A stretch of DNA of 45,158 bases from an uncultured Polycyclovorans sp. (lineage in GTDB: Bacteria; Pseudomonadota; Gammaproteobacteria; Nevskiales; Nevskiaceae). The stretch spans positions 1 through 45,158 of the forward strand of contig CAKZHZ010000025.1 in NCBI GenBank assembly GCA_936928855.1. Direction: 5' to 3'. The notes below the pieces were generated by a model. The model worked only from the letters and a program-made list of their open reading frames with translations, was not told the origin of the DNA and did no database searches. Position numbers and translations under genes: made by a program. Position 1 is the first letter of the stretch, and each line of letters starts with the position of its first letter. Shown here piece by piece: positions 8,347 to 15,462 of this stretch.

Positions 8347-8841
8347 ATGTCGGCTCCGCGAACGGCCTGGATCGGGCTGGGCGCCAATCTGGGGGATCCA
8401 CCCGGGCAGTTGCGCGCGGCACTCCAGTCCCTGGCCGCGTTGCCGGGTACCACGGTGGTGGCGTGTTCGCGCTTTTTCCGGACCGCGCCCCTTGGGCCGG
8501 AAGATCAACCCGACTTCTGCAACGCCGTGGCCTGCCTTCGCACCGGGCTGGCGTCGGAGGCGTTGATGCGGGCAATGCTGACCATCGAACGCGATCTGGG
8601 CCGTATCCGTGGGAGCGACCGTTGGGGGCCTCGCCGGTTGGATCTCGACCTGCTGCACGTGGAGGGTGAGGTGTCGGAGACGCCGACGCTGCGGCTCCCG
8701 CACCCCGAGGCGGGCCGGCGTGCCTTCGTGGTGGTGCCGTGGGCGGAGCTTGCGCCCACGCTGGAGGTACCGGGTGTCGGGGCGGTGGCGGCGCTGGCAG
8801 CGACGCTGGCGCCGGCGGGCCTGCCGGTCTGGGACGACTGA
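8347..8841 (+). CDS. folK: HPPK, folate pyrophosphokinase
   Basis: 2-amino-4-hydroxy-6-hydroxymethyldihydropteridine diphosphokinase: transfers pyrophosphate from ATP to the pterin alcohol in tetrahydrofolate synthesis. The protein has 164 residues, the usual size. It contains AWIGLGANLGDP at the N-terminus and the family signature RWGPRRLDLDLLH, where the two Asp residues bind magnesium. The ATG at 8347 (MSAPRTAWIG) lies 7 nt after the pcnB stop. A longer reading is open upstream but overlaps pcnB and lacks family similarity. Only one base separates it from the downstream kinase gene, so the two are probably translationally coupled. Confidence 0.95.
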   Translation: MSAPRTAWIGLGANLGDPPGQLRAALQSLAALPGTTVVACSRFFRTAPLGPEDQPDFCNAVACLRTGLASEALMRAMLTIERDLGRIRGSDRWGPRRLDLDLLHVEGEVSETPTLRLPHPEAGRRAFVVVPWAELAPTLEVPGVGAVAALAATLAPAGLPVWDD

Positions 8842-8842
8842 G

Positions 8843-9481
8843 ATGTACGTGGTCATTGAAGGGCCGATCGGGGTCGGCAAGACCACCCTGGCGCCGGTGC
8901 TCGCCGCACGGCTTGGCGGTGACCTGCTGCTGGAGCGGCCGCAGGACAACCCCTTCCTGCCACGCTTCTATCGCGACGGGGCGCAGGCTGCGTTCTCGGC
9001 ACAGCTCAGCTTCCTGCTGCAGCGCGCCGGGCAAGCGGAGGAGCTGCGCCAGCACAGCTTGTTCGCGCGGGGCTGCGTGGCCGACTTTCTGTTCGACAAG
9101 GACCGTCTGTTCGCAGAGTTGACGCTGACGCGTCCGGATTTTTCGCTTTACGAGCAAGTGTTCGAGCGGCTGGCCTGGGGGCTGCCCACACCTGATCGGG
9201 TGATTCTGCTGCAGGCGCCGGTGCCGGTACTGATGGACCGCATCGCCCGTCGAGGGCGCGACTACGAACGCAGCCTCGCGCCCGACTACCTGCGCCGACT
9301 GATCGAGCACTACGATCGTTTCTTCCGCGACTATCGCGGTGCGCCGGTGATCGAAGTGGACACCACGGCGATGGATCCTGCGCACCTCCCGGGCGATCTC
9401 GATCAGCTGGTGGCGGCGCTGGAGGATCCGCCGCCCCGCACCCGCCTGCCGGCGGGTTCCCTGCTAAACCCGGCACAATAG
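8843..9481 (+). CDS. Deoxynucleoside kinase (dGK/dAK-like)
   Basis: Nucleoside salvage kinase of 212 residues that phosphorylates a deoxynucleoside using ATP. The N-terminal P-loop EGPIGVGKTT is followed by LLLERPQDNPFLPRFYRDG, the ERP/NPFL pattern of the deoxyguanosine/deoxyadenosine kinase family. Then come FSAQLSFLLQR and the LID-type segment MDRIARRGRDYERS. The ATG at 8843 lies one base after the folK stop. The gene sits between folK and panB, a position this family occupies in several gammaproteobacteria. Base preference (purine or pyrimidine) cannot be read from the sequence, so no symbol is given. The last residues (PPPRTRLPAGSLLNPAQ) look unstructured. Confidence 0.83.
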   Translation: MYVVIEGPIGVGKTTLAPVLAARLGGDLLLERPQDNPFLPRFYRDGAQAAFSAQLSFLLQRAGQAEELRQHSLFARGCVADFLFDKDRLFAELTLTRPDFSLYEQVFERLAWGLPTPDRVILLQAPVPVLMDRIARRGRDYERSLAPDYLRRLIEHYDRFFRDYRGAPVIEVDTTAMDPAHLPGDLDQLVAALEDPPPRTRLPAGSLLNPAQ

Positions 9482-9504
9482 ACCACCGCTACTGGAGTTC
9501 CGTG

Positions 9505-10323
9505 ATGACCGACGCCGCAACGCCCGTCAACGTCGCTGCTCTGCGCCGCATGCGCGAGCAGGGTGAAAAGATCGCCTGTCTGACCTGTTACGACGCCAGT
9601 TTCGCGTTGGTGGAGGACCGGGCCGGCGTCGATCTGGTGCTGGTGGGCGATTCGTTGGGCATGGTGCTGCATGGACAGACCACCACCACGGCGGTAACGG
9701 TGGCGGACATCGCCTACCACAGCCGTTGTGTGGCGCCATACCTGAAGCGTGCATTTCTGGTGGCCGACCTGCCGTTTCTGTCCTACGCCACCCTGGAACG
9801 TGCCCTCGACGCCAGCCTGCGGCTGATGCAGGAAGGCGGCGCCAAGATGGTCAAACTTGAAGGGGGGCGCGAGCAGGCGTCGATCGTCGAGTATCTGGCG
9901 GTGCGGGGTGTGCCGGTGTGCGCCCACCTGGGGCTGCGACCGCAGTTCGTCCACAAGATGGGCACCTTCAAGGTTCAGGGACGGGACGAGGCGCAGGCCG
10001 AGGCGATGATCCGGGATGCGGAGGTGCTGGTGGCGGCCGGTGCTGACCTTCTGTTGCTGGAGTGTGTGCCGGCCGCGCTGGGCGCCCGCATTGCAGAGGC
10101 ATCTCCGGTGCCGGTAATCGGCATTGGTGCCGGCGCCGGTGTACACGGTCAGATCCTGGTGCTGCATGACCTGCTCAACGTTTCGCCCATGGTGACGCTG
10201 GGGCGGCGGCCGCGTTTTGCCAAGCCATACCTGACCGACGGGCGGGATATCGAAGGTGCCATCCGCGCCTACGTGGAGGAGGTCAAGGACGGCCGCTACC
10301 CCGCGCCCGAGCATTGTTTCTGA
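9505..10323 (+). CDS. panB: Ketopantoate hydroxymethyltransferase
   Basis: Makes ketopantoate from 2-oxoisovalerate and methylenetetrahydrofolate, the first committed step to pantothenate and coenzyme A. The protein has 272 residues, the family size. It shows the core motifs DLVLVGDSLGMV, GGAKMVKLEGG, VCAHLGLRPQ and PVIGIGAG. I prefer ATG 9505 to the in-frame GTG at 9502 because GGAG at 9494-9497 is 7 nt upstream of the ATG. A CACAAT at 9474-9479 could be a -10 element but has no clear -35. panC follows after 5 nt, and co-location with folK makes sense because PanB consumes a folate cofactor. Confidence 0.97.
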   Translation: MTDAATPVNVAALRRMREQGEKIACLTCYDASFALVEDRAGVDLVLVGDSLGMVLHGQTTTTAVTVADIAYHSRCVAPYLKRAFLVADLPFLSYATLERALDASLRLMQEGGAKMVKLEGGREQASIVEYLAVRGVPVCAHLGLRPQFVHKMGTFKVQGRDEAQAEAMIRDAEVLVAAGADLLLLECVPAALGARIAEASPVPVIGIGAGAGVHGQILVLHDLLNVSPMVTLGRRPRFAKPYLTDGRDIEGAIRAYVEEVKDGRYPAPEHCF

Positions 10324-10328
10324 ACGCC

Positions 10329-11189
10329 ATGGAGGTTGTGCATGCCGTTGCGCCGCTGCGTGCCCGCATCCAGGCCTGGCGACAGGCCGGGGATCGCGTT
10401 GCGCTGGTCCCGACCATGGGCAATCTGCACGAGGGGCATCTGAGTCTGGTGGAGGAAGCCCGTCGACAGGCAGAGCGGGTCGTGGTCAGTGTGTTCGTCA
10501 ATCCGTTGCAGTTCGGCCCCGGCGAGGATTTCGACCGCTACCCGAGGACGCTCGCGGCCGACACCGAGGCGCTCATGCGGGCCCCCTGTGACCTGCTGTA
10601 CGCGCCGCTGCTCAGCGAGATGTACCCGCGCGGAGCGGCGCCGGTGACGCAGATCAGCGTGCCGGATATCTCGGAGACGCTTGAGGGGGCGTTCCGCCCG
10701 GGTCATTTTGATGGGGTGGCGACGGTCGTCAGCCTGCTGCTGCACCAAGTGCTGCCGGATGTGGCCTGCTTCGGTCAGAAGGATTATCAGCAGCTGGCCG
10801 TGATCCGCCGCATGGTGTCGGATCAGCAGATGCCGGTGGCGATCGTGGGCGTGCCCACCTGCCGTGCGGACGACGGTCTGGCGCTGTCCTCGCGAAACCA
10901 GTACCTGAGTGCTGACGAGCGGCGACGCGCGCCGCGTATCAAGGCAACCCTCGATGCGGTGGCGGCAGCCCTGCGGTCGGGACGGCGCGATTACGCTGCG
11001 CTGGAGCGGGATGCCACGGCAGCGCTGTCCGCGGCGGGCTTTCAGCCGCAATACGTCGCAGTGCGTACGCCGACGCTGGAGATGCCGGACGCGCATGCCA
11101 ATGCCTGGGTGGTCCTGGTCGCTGCGTTTCTGGGCAGCACGCGCCTGATTGACAATCTGGAGGTTCAGGACGACGGCGGCGCCGACTGA
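10329..11189 (+). CDS. panC: Pantothenate synthetase
   Basis: ATP-dependent condensation of pantoate with beta-alanine to give pantothenate. The protein has 286 residues. The HIGH-like nucleotide site reads PTMGNLHEGHLSLV near residue 29. VFVNPLQFGPGEDF, FDGVATVV, CFGQKDYQQL and the KMSKS-equivalent LALSSRNQYLS are all present. The ATG at 10329 is 5 nt after the panB stop; an upstream in-frame TTG at 10314 overlaps panB and gives no family similarity. panD, which makes the beta-alanine substrate, lies 192 bp downstream behind its own promoter, so the two halves of the pathway may be controlled separately. Confidence 0.97.
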   Translation: MEVVHAVAPLRARIQAWRQAGDRVALVPTMGNLHEGHLSLVEEARRQAERVVVSVFVNPLQFGPGEDFDRYPRTLAADTEALMRAPCDLLYAPLLSEMYPRGAAPVTQISVPDISETLEGAFRPGHFDGVATVVSLLLHQVLPDVACFGQKDYQQLAVIRRMVSDQQMPVAIVGVPTCRADDGLALSSRNQYLSADERRRAPRIKATLDAVAAALRSGRRDYAALERDATAALSAAGFQPQYVAVRTPTLEMPDAHANAWVVLVAAFLGSTRLIDNLEVQDDGGAD

Positions 11190-11210
11190 TGAACGACCGG
11201 TTGGGATGGT

Positions 11211-11238
11211 TTGCGTCACAGTCGGAATCGACTACACT
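11211..11238 (+). promoter_or_regulatory. Candidate panD promoter
   Basis: TTGCGT (11211-11216) and TACACT (11233-11238) with a 16-bp spacer form a good sigma-70 promoter in the panC-panD gap. The predicted start near 11245 gives a leader of about 136 nt, which contains a hairpin and a direct repeat. Confidence 0.6.
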
Positions 11239-11254
11239 CCACCCCCTTGCGGAG

Positions 11255-11272
11255 CCGTGACCCGGATCACGG
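11255..11272 (+). other. Hairpin in panD leader
   Basis: CCGTGA and TCACGG form a perfect 6-bp stem around a 6-base loop. It lies about 10 nt into the predicted transcript and just upstream of the direct repeats. No T-run follows, so it is not a terminator. Confidence 0.5.
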
Positions 11273-11276
11273 AAAC

Positions 11277-11301
11277 GGGTGTATGTCTTAGTGGGCCACC
11301 C
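11277..11301 (+). repeat. panD leader direct repeat, copy 1
   Basis: First copy of a 25-bp element that begins GGGTG, has the core ATGTCTTAGTGGGC and ends CACCC. It differs from copy 2 at one base (T instead of C at position 6). The ends are complementary (GGGTG/CACCC), so the element can fold on itself, or its end can pair with the start of copy 2. Confidence 0.9.
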
Positions 11302-11325
11302 AGCATTGAAAACTGCCGCGTAATT

Positions 11326-11350
11326 GGGTGCATGTCTTAGTGGGCCACCC
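11326..11350 (+). repeat. panD leader direct repeat, copy 2
   Basis: Second copy, 49 bp after the first and 31 bp before the panD ATG. It is followed by CTTGCG. A similar CCACCCCCTTGCG string occurs at 11239-11251 next to the promoter, so the similarity extends beyond the 25-bp unit. Confidence 0.9.
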
Positions 11351-11381
11351 CTTGCGCACCGACATCTCGAGGTTCCCTGCC

Positions 11382-11765
11382 ATGCAATTGAACATGCTCA
11401 AGTGCAAGTTGCATCGTGCCCGTGTCACCCACGCCGAACTCGATTACGACGGTTCCTGCGCCATTGATGGCAAGTTGCTGGATCTCGCCGGCATCCTTGA
11501 GTTCGAACAGATCGACATCTACAACATCACCAATGGCGAGCGGTTCACCACCTACGCCATTCGCGCCGACGAGGGTTCGGGCGTGATTTCGGTGAACGGA
11601 GCCGCCGCCCACAAGGCCCGAGTCGGTGATCGCGTCATCATCGCCGCGTTCGCCGCCATGGACGAAGCGGCAGCGCGCGCCTACAAGCCGCGACTGGTGT
11701 ACTGCACCGACGAAAACCGTGTGGCCCGGACGGCCAACACGATTCCGGTCCAGAAAGCGGCCTGA
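11382..11765 (+). CDS. panD: Aspartate 1-decarboxylase proenzyme
   Basis: Makes beta-alanine from aspartate for pantothenate synthesis. It is a 127-residue proenzyme that cleaves itself between Gly24 and Ser25 in YDGSCAIDG, turning Ser25 into the pyruvoyl cofactor. The flanking LKCKLHRARVTHAELDY and the later NGAAAHKARVGDRVIIAAF are standard. The ATG at 11382 (MQLNMLKCKLH) matches family starts and has GAGG at 11369-11372. An in-frame GTG at 11328 lies inside the leader repeat and would add 18 residues; I reject it because the conserved start is at 11382. The gene has its own promoter and a strong terminator at 11778-11809, so it forms a small unit apart from panBC. Confidence 0.96.
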   Translation: MQLNMLKCKLHRARVTHAELDYDGSCAIDGKLLDLAGILEFEQIDIYNITNGERFTTYAIRADEGSGVISVNGAAAHKARVGDRVIIAAFAAMDEAAARAYKPRLVYCTDENRVARTANTIPVQKAA

Positions 11766-11777
11766 TTCATCTGATCC

Positions 11778-11809
11778 GCCCGCAGTCGCGACCCGGCTGC
11801 GGGCTTTTT
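11778..11809 (+). terminator. Intrinsic terminator after panD
   Basis: GCCCGCAG (11778-11785) pairs with CTGCGGGC (11797-11804), an 8-bp GC-rich stem with an 11-base loop, followed by five T. It ends one base before the ATG of the next gene. Confidence 0.85.
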
Positions 11810-11810
11810 C

Positions 11811-12425
11811 ATGTCCTCACTCCAGCATTTTTTCGCCACGCCGATCTATCAGGCCCCGCTGATCACCCGCGGTGGCCCTGCGTTCAATGCCGAGTTGCTC
11901 GACGACTGTGAGAAAATCCGGCAATACGACGTCCCCGGTCAGGCCTGGTCCGAGCGCTTCTATCCCGGGGGCTACACCAGCTACGGCTCGATGGACCAAC
12001 TGCACCGGTTCTCATCGACGTTTGACCAGCTGCGGCGCCGGATCGACCGTCATGTCACCCGGTTCGCCGATGCGCTGGAGTGGTCACTGTCACGCGGCGA
12101 ACTGGGGATGACCGACTGCTGGATCAACCTCATGCCCCGAGGCTGTGCGCACAGCTTTCATCTGCATCCCAATGCCGTGATCAGCGGGACCTATTACGTC
12201 CAGGTGCCGCGGGGCGCCAGCCCACTCAAGTTCGAGGATCCGCGGCTCAGCCGCATGATGGCCGCGCCGCCGCGGCGGGCCGATGCGCGGCAGCAGTCGC
12301 ATGTCAGTCTCAAGCCGCGTGCCGGTCAGGTCATCCTGTTCGAGAGCTGGCTGCGCCACGAAGTGCCTGCCAGTCAGATCGATGCTCTGCGCGTCAGTGT
12401 GAGTTTCAACTACCACCGGATCTGA
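11811..12425 (+). CDS. Putative 2-oxoglutarate/Fe(II) oxygenase (TIGR02466-like)
   Basis: Putative non-heme iron dioxygenase of 204 residues. The N-terminus LQHFFATPIYQAPL and the core HSFHLHPNAVISGTYYVQVP resemble the TIGR02466 family of 2-oxoglutarate/Fe(II)-type proteins. Candidate iron ligands are His117/His119 and His183 in WLRHEV, with Arg194 (LRVSVSFN) in the usual place for the 2-oxoglutarate carboxylate. The substrate is unknown. The ATG at 11811 sits one base past the T-run of the panD terminator and has no visible ribosome binding site. Expression would therefore need read-through or an unusual start. No better start exists, because the conserved N-terminus begins here. pgi follows after 54 bp. 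Confidence 0.72.
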   Translation: MSSLQHFFATPIYQAPLITRGGPAFNAELLDDCEKIRQYDVPGQAWSERFYPGGYTSYGSMDQLHRFSSTFDQLRRRIDRHVTRFADALEWSLSRGELGMTDCWINLMPRGCAHSFHLHPNAVISGTYYVQVPRGASPLKFEDPRLSRMMAAPPRRADARQQSHVSLKPRAGQVILFESWLRHEVPASQIDALRVSVSFNYHRI

Positions 12426-12465
12426 CCCGCCGTCGTGTGCGGGTGGCGGGCGGCAGCCGATTCGC

Positions 12466-12471
12466 TTTAAT
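12466..12471 (+). promoter_or_regulatory. -10 hexamer of pgi, close to the start codon
   Basis: TTTAAT ends 8 nt before the pgi ATG and no Shine-Dalgarno lies between, consistent with a leaderless or near-leaderless start. No clear -35 is seen. Confidence 0.35.
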
Positions 12472-12479
12472 GTGGTCCG

Positions 12480-14132
12480 ATGACGACTGCAAATCACGAT
12501 CTTCAGGGAGGCGCCGCCCGCGAGGCCGCCTGGCACCGTCTGGCGACACTGGCGTCCGATGTGCCCGATTTGCGGGTGCTGTTCGCAGCTGACCCGGGGC
12601 GCGCGCAACGATGGACCCTTGCTGGCCCCGGCTGCCAACTCGACCTCAGCAAGCAGGCGATCAGCGAGCCGGTGATCGATGCGCTGCTGGCGCTGGCCGA
12701 GGCGGCGCAACTCCCGTCGGCGGTGCGGCGGCTGTTCCAGGGCGAGCGGGTCAATCACACTGAAGGGCGTGCCGCACTGCACATGGCGCTGCGGGCGCCG
12801 ATGTCGGACGGCTTTGCCGTTGATGGCGGCGCCGTCGGGCCCGAGGTCGAGGACGTGCTGGCCCAGATGAGCCGTTTCGCTGCCGCTGTTCGGCAGGGAC
12901 GGTGGCGTGGTCACAGCGGCCAGCCGATCACGGATGTCGTCAATATCGGGATCGGGGGGTCGGACCTCGGGCCGCGCATGGTCTGCGAGGCGCTGCAGTC
13001 CGAGGCCGACGGTCCGCGCACGCACTTCATCGCCAACGTCGATGCCCGTCAATGGCTTGATGTCCTGCGCCCGCTTGATCCGCACAGCACGCTGTTCATC
13101 GTGACCAGCAAGACCTTCACGACGCAGGAAACCATGACCAACGCCCGTGCGGCACGCGTCTGGTTGCTGCAGTCCGCGCCGGAGACGGCCATTGCGGACC
13201 ACTTTGTTGCGGTATCCACCAATGCCGATGCTGTTGCGGCGTTCGGCATCCGGCCTGACAGCATGTTTCGCTTCTGGGACTGGGTGGGAGGGCGGTACTC
13301 CGTCTGGAGTGCGGTAGGGTTGTCCGTGATGGTGGCGCTGGGGCCAGAGCGGTTCCGTGCGCTGCTGGCCGGCGCCCATGCCATGGACCGACATTTCGTT
13401 GAGACGCCGCTGGGCCAAAATCTGCCGGTGATGATGGCGTTGGTGGCGGTGTGGAACCATAACCTGCTGCGATGTGGCTCCCAGGTGGTGGCGCCCTACG
13501 CGCAGTCACTGGAGCGGTTTGTCGCCTGGCTGCAGCAGCTCGAGATGGAGTCCAATGGCAAAGGCGTGCACCGCGATGGGCGGCCTCTGGTGCGGGACAG
13601 CGCCACCGCCTTGTGGGGGGATGTCGGTACCAACAGTCAGCATGCCTTCTTCCAGATGTTGCATCAGGGCACGCAAGTGCACCCGGTTGATTTCATCCTC
13701 GCGGTGGATCCCGGGCATGACCAACGTGAGCAGCACCGTGTGCTGATGGCCAACTGTCTTGCGCAGAGTGCTGCCCTGATGCAGGGCCGCGATGCCGAGG
13801 CGGTTCGCATCGCGCTTGCCGAGCAGGGCCTGCAGGGCGAAGCGCTTGAGGCAGCTGTGCCGCACCGCACATTCCCTGGGAATCGTCCAAGCTCGACGTT
13901 GTTGATGGATCGCCTGGATCCGTGGCATCTGGGTGTGTTGATGGCGCTTTATGAGCACCGCACCTACGCCCTGTCGGTACTGTGGGACCTCAATGCCTTC
14001 GACCAGTGGGGGGTTGAACTGGGCAAGGTGCTCGCGCGTGACGTTCTGCTTGCCCTGGAGGGTGGGGACGATGGCACACTGGATGCATCGACCCGGGCGT
14101 TGGTGCGTCATCTGCGCGAGGCCGGGGCTTGA
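12480..14132 (+). CDS. pgi: Glucose-6-phosphate isomerase
   Basis: Interconverts glucose 6-phosphate and fructose 6-phosphate in glycolysis and gluconeogenesis. The protein has 550 residues, the normal size. It shows the conserved segments VNHTEGRAALHMALR, DVVNIGIGGSDLGP, TSKTFTTQETM, MFRFWDWVGGRYSVWS, GTNSQHAFFQMLHQGT and QWGVELGKVLA, which carry the sugar-phosphate site and the catalytic Glu, His and Lys. The ATG at 12480 begins MTTANHDLQGG and has no ribosome binding site but a -10 hexamer 8 nt upstream. A weak hairpin at 12426-12450 lies between the oxygenase gene and pgi without a T-run. Confidence 0.97.
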   Translation: MTTANHDLQGGAAREAAWHRLATLASDVPDLRVLFAADPGRAQRWTLAGPGCQLDLSKQAISEPVIDALLALAEAAQLPSAVRRLFQGERVNHTEGRAALHMALRAPMSDGFAVDGGAVGPEVEDVLAQMSRFAAAVRQGRWRGHSGQPITDVVNIGIGGSDLGPRMVCEALQSEADGPRTHFIANVDARQWLDVLRPLDPHSTLFIVTSKTFTTQETMTNARAARVWLLQSAPETAIADHFVAVSTNADAVAAFGIRPDSMFRFWDWVGGRYSVWSAVGLSVMVALGPERFRALLAGAHAMDRHFVETPLGQNLPVMMALVAVWNHNLLRCGSQVVAPYAQSLERFVAWLQQLEMESNGKGVHRDGRPLVRDSATALWGDVGTNSQHAFFQMLHQGTQVHPVDFILAVDPGHDQREQHRVLMANCLAQSAALMQGRDAEAVRIALAEQGLQGEALEAAVPHRTFPGNRPSSTLLMDRLDPWHLGVLMALYEHRTYALSVLWDLNAFDQWGVELGKVLARDVLLALEGGDDGTLDASTRALVRHLREAGA

Positions 14133-14170
14133 TGCCGAAACTGATTCGCCCATAGCCCAAGGGGGATTGC

Positions 14171-14548
14171 ATGAAACCGTACCTGCGTTCGTTGATGGCA
14201 CAGCTCGCCGCCGCAGCCTTTCTCGCAGTCAGTCTGCTGCAGCCGGCTCAGGCTGCCATGATCAGCACCGATGCGTTGATTCAGGAGAGTCAGGCGGAGG
14301 CTCCACGTGCCGCTGTTCAGCGCGCTTTGCAGGTCACCGAAGTGAGGACCCAGTTGGCTGCCTGGGGCGTGACGGTGGACGCTGTCGAGTCCCGCTTGGC
14401 GCACTTGAGCGATGCCGAGCTGCAGCAACTTGCGGCCGATCTTGAGGCGGCCCCTGCGGGCGGGTTGGCGGGCGCGCTTGGCATCCTGTTCGTGGTGCTG
14501 CTGGTGCTGGAACTGGTCGGCGTCATCAATATCTTCAACGCCTTTTGA
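14171..14548 (+). CDS. PA2779-family small membrane/secreted protein
   Basis: A 125-residue protein with an N-terminal signal peptide (cleavage likely after QPAQA near residue 28) directly followed by AMISTDALI, the hallmark of the PA2779 family. A helical middle (VTEVRTQLAAWGVTVDAVESRL) and a C-terminal membrane helix (GILFVVLLVLELVGVINIF) complete the family layout. Function is unknown. AGGGGG sits just upstream of ATG 14171. The stop overlaps the TTG start of the C39-like peptidase, so the two are translationally coupled, as the PA2779-PA2778 pair is adjacent in Pseudomonas. A partner or substrate role for the peptidase is my inference. Confidence 0.8.
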   Translation: MKPYLRSLMAQLAAAAFLAVSLLQPAQAAMISTDALIQESQAEAPRAAVQRALQVTEVRTQLAAWGVTVDAVESRLAHLSDAELQQLAADLEAAPAGGLAGALGILFVVLLVLELVGVINIFNAF

Positions 14549-15462
14549 TCCGCGGCGCGGCCTTCCTGCTTGCTGGCCTGCTGCTGGCGGGCTGTGCGGG
14601 CCGCTCACCGCTGGTGCCGCTGGCGTTGCCCGGGACGATCGAGCTGACCCGGACGCCTTTTTTCCCGCAGGCGGATTTTCAATGCGGTCCTGCGGCGCTT
14701 GCGACCGTGTTGGGCGAGGCGGGGGTGCCGACCTCCCCTGATGCGCTGGTCCCCGAGGTCTACCTGCCCGATCGTCAGGGCAGTTTGCAGGTGGAGCTGC
14801 GTGCGGCGGTACGACGGCGGGGGCGGGTGCCCGTCGCCGTGCGGGGTGATCTCGGCGCCCTTTCAGCGGCCTTGCGGGCCGGCTCGCCTGTGCTGGTACT
14901 GCAGAACCTCGGGTTGCAGCGATGGCCGGTCTGGCACTACGCGGTGGTGATCGGGCTGGATCCCGAGGCTGACGAGGTCATCCTCCGTTCCGGCACCACC
15001 TACCGGGAGCGGATGGAGGCCGCCCGGTTCCGCGCGAGCTGGGGAGGCTGGGGCTTTACCGTGCATTCGCCCGAGGCGCCGCCGGCCTGGGCGTCGGCGG
15101 CGGACTGGTTGGAAACGGTCGCGGTTTGGGCGCGGCTTGGTCAGCACGAGGCGGCGTGGCGAGCCACGACTGCTGCGATCGACCGCTGGCCGGATCGGGC
15201 CGATGTCTGGCTGGCGCATGGCAATGCAGCCTACGCCAGCGGCGAGCGCCAGATGGCGGCAAGGGCCTTCGAGTCCGCGGTTGCGCTGCAACCGACTGCG
15301 GGCGGTTACAACAATCTGGCGCATGTGCTCGGCGAGCTCGGGTGTCACGAGGCGGCATTGGCGGCGCTGGCCTCGGCGCGTCCGCTCGGGGGTGACGCCA
15401 ACATGATCGACGCTACAGCCGCGATGCTTCAGTCGATGCCCTCGGCGCCCTGCGAACGCTGA
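14545..15462 (+). CDS. PA2778-family lipoprotein with C39-like peptidase and TPR-like repeats
   Basis: A 305-residue lipoprotein. The start is TTG at 14545, overlapping the upstream stop as TTGA, and the signal ends in the lipobox LLLAGC. The middle is a papain-like C39 peptidase domain with Cys47 in DFQCGPAALATVL and His131 in WHYAVVIGLD; the third catalytic residue is not obvious. From about residue 190 the chain becomes helical and TPR-like (ALASARPLGGDANMID near the end). In PA2778 proteins this combination is conserved but uncharacterised. It probably acts on a protein in the periplasm or on the inner face of the outer membrane. Its 3' end overlaps queG, on the other strand, by 34 bp. 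Confidence 0.8.
   Translation: MIRGAAFLLAGLLLAGCAGRSPLVPLALPGTIELTRTPFFPQADFQCGPAALATVLGEAGVPTSPDALVPEVYLPDRQGSLQVELRAAVRRRGRVPVAVRGDLGALSAALRAGSPVLVLQNLGLQRWPVWHYAVVIGLDPEADEVILRSGTTYRERMEAARFRASWGGWGFTVHSPEAPPAWASAADWLETVAVWARLGQHEAAWRATTAAIDRWPDRADVWLAHGNAAYASGERQMAARAFESAVALQPTAGGYNNLAHVLGELGCHEAALAALASARPLGGDANMIDATAAMLQSMPSAPCER

Noticed and set aside
7086..8453. 455-codon open frame on minus
   Set aside because: Antisense to pcnB and part of folK; no motif.
12426..12450. Hairpin CCCGCC/GGCGGG before pgi as a terminator
   Set aside because: The stem has only 6 bp with a 13-base loop and no T-run.
12090..13460. 456-codon open frame on minus
   Set aside because: Antisense to pgi and the oxygenase gene; no motif.
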